Positions 60,903 to 64,000 of a stretch of DNA of 64,000 nucleotides are shown one piece after another. The DNA comes from Puniceicoccales bacterium Verruco_01 (GTDB lineage Bacteria; Verrucomicrobiota; Verrucomicrobiia; Opitutales; Oceanipulchritudinaceae). The position numbers were made by a program, and so were the translations under genes. The notes under the pieces were generated by a model, which saw nothing but the letters and a program-made list of their open reading frames with translations, had not been told where the DNA came from and did not search any database. The stretch's first letter is position 1. Each line of letters begins with the position of its first letter. The stretch spans positions 1 through 64,000 of the forward strand of contig LVBV01000017.1 in the NCBI GenBank assembly GCA_001604565.1, written 5' to 3'.

Positions 60903-62318
60903 TTACAAAAGAACCGATCCTTCCGCGACCGGCGGAACCTCCCCGGCCTTCGCGCGGCGGACGAATTCCTCCTCGGTGTCGGCAAAGAGGGGCGAGACCT
61001 CCCAGAAGGGCGGCTTTTGCGCGGCAGGGAGCGGTACACCCGCAGCCTTCGCCCACCTTTCCCACGCCAGAAGCTGATCCTTCGCGCAGGTGGCGGGAGA
61101 ATCCACGCCCTCGGCATTCTTGATCGGCGAGAATTCATCCTCGCGGCGGCCCTCGACGATCACGGGATTCTTCGCGGCGGGAAGGGCGTCGAAAACGAAC
61201 ATCTCGAACTTGTAGCTGTTGGGCTTTGCGGGCTTCACGGGGCGGCCCGCCTCGTCCACACAGTCGATCTTCTTGTGCGCGACGTGGAAGGGCAGGCGCT
61301 CGGCGCTCGTGCCACCCATCTTCTCCACGAAGCGGCGGTCGAAGATGTGGATCGCCACGCTCCCGGCGAGGAAGCGTAGCTTTCCGTCCGCCGTGCGCTC
61401 CTGTTGCATCTCGGCGGGAAGGTCGCTGTACTCGATGACGAGCTGACGCCCGTTCTGGGTGCAGAAGTGCCCCACCCTTTCCAGCGGATAGGCCTTGGGG
61501 ATCATCTTGCTCGACATTTCCGACCCCGAAAGGACGTGGAAGCCGAGGAAGGCGGGATCCACGATGTGCACGAGGGGATTGTCCACCTGCCAGTAGCTGA
61601 TCGCGTCGATGCCGCGCTCCTCAAGGAGCTTCGTCGCGCCGCTTTCCACCATTGCGCGGAGGCTTCCGCCGTGGCCGTTCGGGCTCATGGCGAGGCTGGA
61701 GGGACTCGCGAGGAGGATTTTTCCCTTCTCGTCCACCGCGCACATGCGGCCCTGCGGGAAAAAGATCACATCCCTTTCCGGCAGGCCGAAAAAATGATTC
61801 TCCTCGAAGAATCGGCGCGTGGCCGCGTCGTTCTGGCGGCTGGTCATGATCATCCAAGGGATGGACCTGCCGTACCGTTTCGAGGCCGCGCGGAGTTTTT
61901 CCGCAAACACCTGAAAAAGGGAAGCCCTGCGCACCGGTGTCGCCGGATAGACGCCCTTGGGGCCGTCGTAGCCGAGCCGCGTCCCCTGCCCTCCCGCGAC
62001 GACAAAGGCAGCGACGCGTCCCGCGGCAAGGGCTTCCTCGCCCGCGGCTCGTGCCTCCTTCCACTTCGCCGCGTCACCCCCGTTTTCCGGAAGCGGCACG
62101 TACGGCGCGGGCCCGAGACCTTCCAGCGAGACGCCGGAAATTTCCGAGGCCTTCCCCGCAACCACCATCGCAGAGAGTTCCTTCAGCTCCGCTAGATTCA
62201 CCTCCGCCGCCTCGGCAAGAAGCGCCGCGCGGGAAGTCTCGTCCAGTTGGTCCCAAAAACGGAAGACCTGGCCCTGACCGGCCTTCTCGAAGGATTCGCG
62301 CAAACAAGCGGGATTCAT
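60903..62318 (-). CDS. UTP-dependent sugar-1-phosphate uridylyltransferase (UDPGP family)
   Basis: A 471-aa nucleotidyltransferase with AAFVVAGGQGTRLGYDGPKG, RRFFEENHFFGL, MSPNGHGG, YWQVDNPLVHIVDP and KPNSYKFEMFVFDALP. These fit UDP-N-acetylglucosamine pyrophosphorylase of the eukaryote-like type, which makes UDP-GlcNAc (or UDP-Gal/UDP-Glc in some members). It is larger than bacterial GlmU, whose LxGG motif differs. The start at 62318 gives the usual N-terminal helix. It lies on the minus strand 68 bases from infA. Confidence 0.88.
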   Translation of the reverse strand: MNPACLRESFEKAGQGQVFRFWDQLDETSRAALLAEAAEVNLAELKELSAMVVAGKASEISGVSLEGLGPAPYVPLPENGGDAAKWKEARAAGEEALAAGRVAAFVVAGGQGTRLGYDGPKGVYPATPVRRASLFQVFAEKLRAASKRYGRSIPWMIMTSRQNDAATRRFFEENHFFGLPERDVIFFPQGRMCAVDEKGKILLASPSSLAMSPNGHGGSLRAMVESGATKLLEERGIDAISYWQVDNPLVHIVDPAFLGFHVLSGSEMSSKMIPKAYPLERVGHFCTQNGRQLVIEYSDLPAEMQQERTADGKLRFLAGSVAIHIFDRRFVEKMGGTSAERLPFHVAHKKIDCVDEAGRPVKPAKPNSYKFEMFVFDALPAAKNPVIVEGRREDEFSPIKNAEGVDSPATCAKDQLLAWERWAKAAGVPLPAAQKPPFWEVSPLFADTEEEFVRRAKAGEVPPVAEGSVLL

Positions 62319-62386
62319 GAAGCACACTTCTGCACGGGGAACGCGCCCCGGTCAAGACGCGGCGCATCCTGCGCATCCGCCAGCAA

Positions 62387-62662
62387 TCAGCGCCTGCGGT
62401 TCTGATACCCGCCCTGCGGACGCGGACTGGCAAATGAATCGGTGTTCCGCAGGCGGAAGGTGATGCGCGCCTTTTCCAGATCGTGGGTGTTCATCTCCAT
62501 CTTGACCATGTCGCCCACCGTGATGCGGATAAAGTGCTTGCGGAGTTTGCCCGAAATGTGGGCCAGGACCTGGTGTCCGTTCGAGAGTTCGACACGGAAC
62601 ATCGTGCCGGGCAGGACGGCGACAATCTTTCCTTCCACTTCTACGGTATCTTGATCGGGCAT
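62387..62662 (-). CDS. infA: Translation initiation factor IF-1 with basic tail
   Basis: The S1/OB-fold core is clear: VEVEGKIVAVLPGTMFRVEL, NGHQVLAHISGKLRKHFIRI and VGDMVKMEM, with ITFRLR at residue 72. A further 19 residues ending RPQGGYQNRRR extend beyond the normal 71-73 residue length. The start at 62662 gives the core N-terminus. IF-1 blocks the A site during initiation; the tail may add RNA contacts. Confidence 0.93.
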   Translation of the reverse strand: MPDQDTVEVEGKIVAVLPGTMFRVELSNGHQVLAHISGKLRKHFIRITVGDMVKMEMNTHDLEKARITFRLRNTDSFASPRPQGGYQNRRR

Positions 62663-62952
62663 ATTGATGGAGACGTTTCTTGCGCGCGTCGGGGGATGAG
62701 GCTCCAACGCATCCTCTCACAATTGCGCCAAATCGCGGAAACGCAAGCGCCGATGACGCCATAGGCGAAAAAACGGTCCTCCGCGGAGCCCGGCGCACAG
62801 GAATCGGGTTGCCGCGAGGCTCCCGTGGGGGAAGGATGCCGACAGCAATTGCGAACCCGTCGGAAACCTTCCCGCGCGGGTGCAGTCCAAACGCTCCGAC
62901 GAATCCGATTCGCCCCGCTCCGACAACTTCGCTGTGCGGGACGACGCTAGCC
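62663..62952. other. Divergent intergenic region infA / VWA gene
   Basis: I see no gene, terminator or clear promoter in these 290 bases. It is GC-rich with short palindromes such as CGAATCCGATTCG (62900-62912). Confidence 0.4.
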
Positions 62953-64000
62953 ATGCATTTCGAGAGTCCAGTCTGGTTTTCCCTCCTCGGCCTGATCCCG
63001 TTTCTGTGGCTTCTGGCATGGGCCTCGCGGCGCCGGGCGGAAGGAAGGCTCCGCCTTCTCGCCGCGCCGGGCCTGCTCCCGATGCTTTTCGGCAGCGCGC
63101 GCTGGCCGGGGGTTCTGCGCCTTGCCCTGTGCTCGGCGGGAATCGCCCTTGCGGCGGCGGCGCTGGCGCAGCCCGCCCTCGGCTACCGTCTGCGGGAAAT
63201 CCAAAGTGCGGGAAGCTCCACGATCCTCGCGATCGACATATCGGACAGCATGCTCTGCACGGACGAGACCCCGGACCGTCTGACGAGGGCGAAGCTCGCC
63301 GCGCGGGACATCCTTGTCGCCGCGAAAGGACAGCGGATGGGGGTCGTCCTCTTCGCGGGGGAGGCCTTCCTCGAATGCCCGCTGACGCAGGACGTCGGAG
63401 CCCTCGCCGCCGCGATCGACGCCGCCTCGCCTTCTTCCGTGCCGCGCAAGGGCACCGACCTCGCCAAGGCCATTGCCGAGGCGCGCGCCGCCTTCGGGAG
63501 CGGCGACGGGGCAAAAACCCTCGTCCTTTTCACCGACGGCGAGGATCTGGAGGGCGCGGGGCTGCGCGAGGCGCGCGCCGCAACGGGGATCAGGATCGTG
63601 ACCGTGGGCGTGGGCAGCCGCGAGGGCGCGCCCGTCCCCGAACCCGGGGGCACCGGCTACCGGCGCGACAGCTCGGGCCGCGTCGTCACGAGCCGTCCGG
63701 ACTTTGCGGCGCTTGCGGCGATCGCGGAGGCCTCCGGAGGGTTTTCCGAGCCGATCGGAGCGCCCTTCCTCGCGGAAAGAGTCGCGGCGCTTGCGGACGG
63801 GCCGGGCGGCGCGAAGCGGGAAAGCACGGTCCGCATCCCCCTGATTCGCTACCGCTGGCCCCTCGCGGCGGCGCTGCTCTTCTTCGCGGCGGAGGCGTTC
63901 GTCCCGGCGGCGCGGCGCAGGGCGGCGCCACTGGCGGCACTGCTCGTTCTTTTCCTGCCACTTTCCCCGGAAGGCGCACGCGCCGCAACGGAACAGGCCG
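62953..64000 (+). CDS. VWA-domain membrane protein (BatA/BatB-like), cut by right edge
   Basis: The first 350 residues are present. Two N-terminal membrane helices (FSLLGLIPFLWLLAW and LALCSAGIALAAAALAQP) precede a von Willebrand A domain whose metal site is ILAIDISDSM (DxSxS), with VLFAGEAFLECPLT, RKGTDLAKAI and LVLFTDGEDLEG. A third helix lies near 300-315 (PLAAALLFFAAEAFV). This is the layout of Bat (Bacteroides aerotolerance) proteins, often in MoxR-BatABCDE operons. The open frame runs off the end, perhaps into TPRs. Confidence 0.85.
   Translation, partial: MHFESPVWFSLLGLIPFLWLLAWASRRRAEGRLRLLAAPGLLPMLFGSARWPGVLRLALCSAGIALAAAALAQPALGYRLREIQSAGSSTILAIDISDSMLCTDETPDRLTRAKLAARDILVAAKGQRMGVVLFAGEAFLECPLTQDVGALAAAIDAASPSSVPRKGTDLAKAIAEARAAFGSGDGAKTLVLFTDGEDLEGAGLREARAATGIRIVTVGVGSREGAPVPEPGGTGYRRDSSGRVVTSRPDFAALAAIAEASGGFSEPIGAPFLAERVAALADGPGGAKRESTVRIPLIRYRWPLAAALLFFAAEAFVPAARRRAAPLAALLVLFLPLSPEGARAATEQA

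Noticed and set aside
62760-62920. Third copy of the 11062/37513 repeat
   Set aside because: Only CGAATCCGATTCG-like sequence is shared; the other blocks and their order are missing.
1-64000. CRISPR array, IS element, prophage or rRNA operon
   Set aside because: No regularly spaced direct repeats, transposase, integrase, phage structural gene or rRNA-like sequence was seen.

Overview
The window reads as a chromosomal segment of a carbohydrate-degrading member of the Verrucomicrobiota, most likely an Opitutae-type bacterium. This is an inference from gene content: a TonB-dependent receptor whose mature N-terminus carries a 'MDPFTV' motif like that of receptors from this group, no SusD partner, an ECF sigma factor of the TIGR02999 type coupled to a membrane Ser/Thr kinase, exported enzymes with Trp/Tyr-rich or DxDxDG C-terminal modules, high G+C, and frequent absence of a Shine-Dalgarno sequence. 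No phage, IS element, CRISPR array or rRNA was seen.

Layout. (1) 0-2.6 kb: small unrecognised proteins, with a clear terminator for a + strand gene lying off the left edge. (2) 2.7-8.4 kb: minus-strand glycan genes (GH130 phosphorylase, GPH-family sugar symporter, large exported GH-A clan glycosidase). (3) 8.7-10.9 kb: Old Yellow Enzyme, tandem-ACT protein, gcvH and tRNA-Leu(UAG). (4) 11.5-30.0 kb: a polysaccharide locus with two unrecognised exported proteins and a GH44 enzyme on the + strand, then GH3, TonB-dependent receptor, GH29, GH2 and GH43 on the - strand. GH44 + GH3 + GH29 + GH2 + GH43 would suit a branched, fucosylated and galactosylated hemicellulose such as xyloglucan. (5) 30.7-33.4 kb: sigma factor and kinase with overlapping stop and start. 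(6) 33.4-37.4 kb: oleD-like reductase, dicarboxylate symporter and oleC-like ligase. (7) 37.7-50.6 kb: mostly housekeeping genes (mutS, trxB, prmC, thiD, coaB, gmk) plus a two-component pair, NfeD, acyltransferase, phosphatase and ADP-ribosylglycohydrolase genes. (8) 50.7-60.3 kb: araB-araA-araD-SSS symporter-GH2-galM, all minus strand and tightly packed, combining L-arabinose catabolism with beta-galactoside breakdown. (9) 60.4-64 kb: VOC protein, UDP-sugar pyrophosphorylase, infA with a basic tail, and a VWA-domain protein cut by the right edge.

How the genes may work together: exported glycosidases cut plant polysaccharide outside the cell or in the periplasm, the TonB receptor may take up oligosaccharides, and the GPH and SSS symporters bring sugars through the inner membrane. 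Arabinose then enters the pentose phosphate pathway through AraBAD, and galactose is anomerised by GalM. The least explained features are a mosaic family of exported proteins sharing swapped N- and C-terminal modules (11.5-16.4 kb, also the C-terminus of the 2.7 kb gene), two related intergenic repeats (about 11.1 and 37.6 kb), and the splitting of the ole genes by a dicarboxylate transporter.
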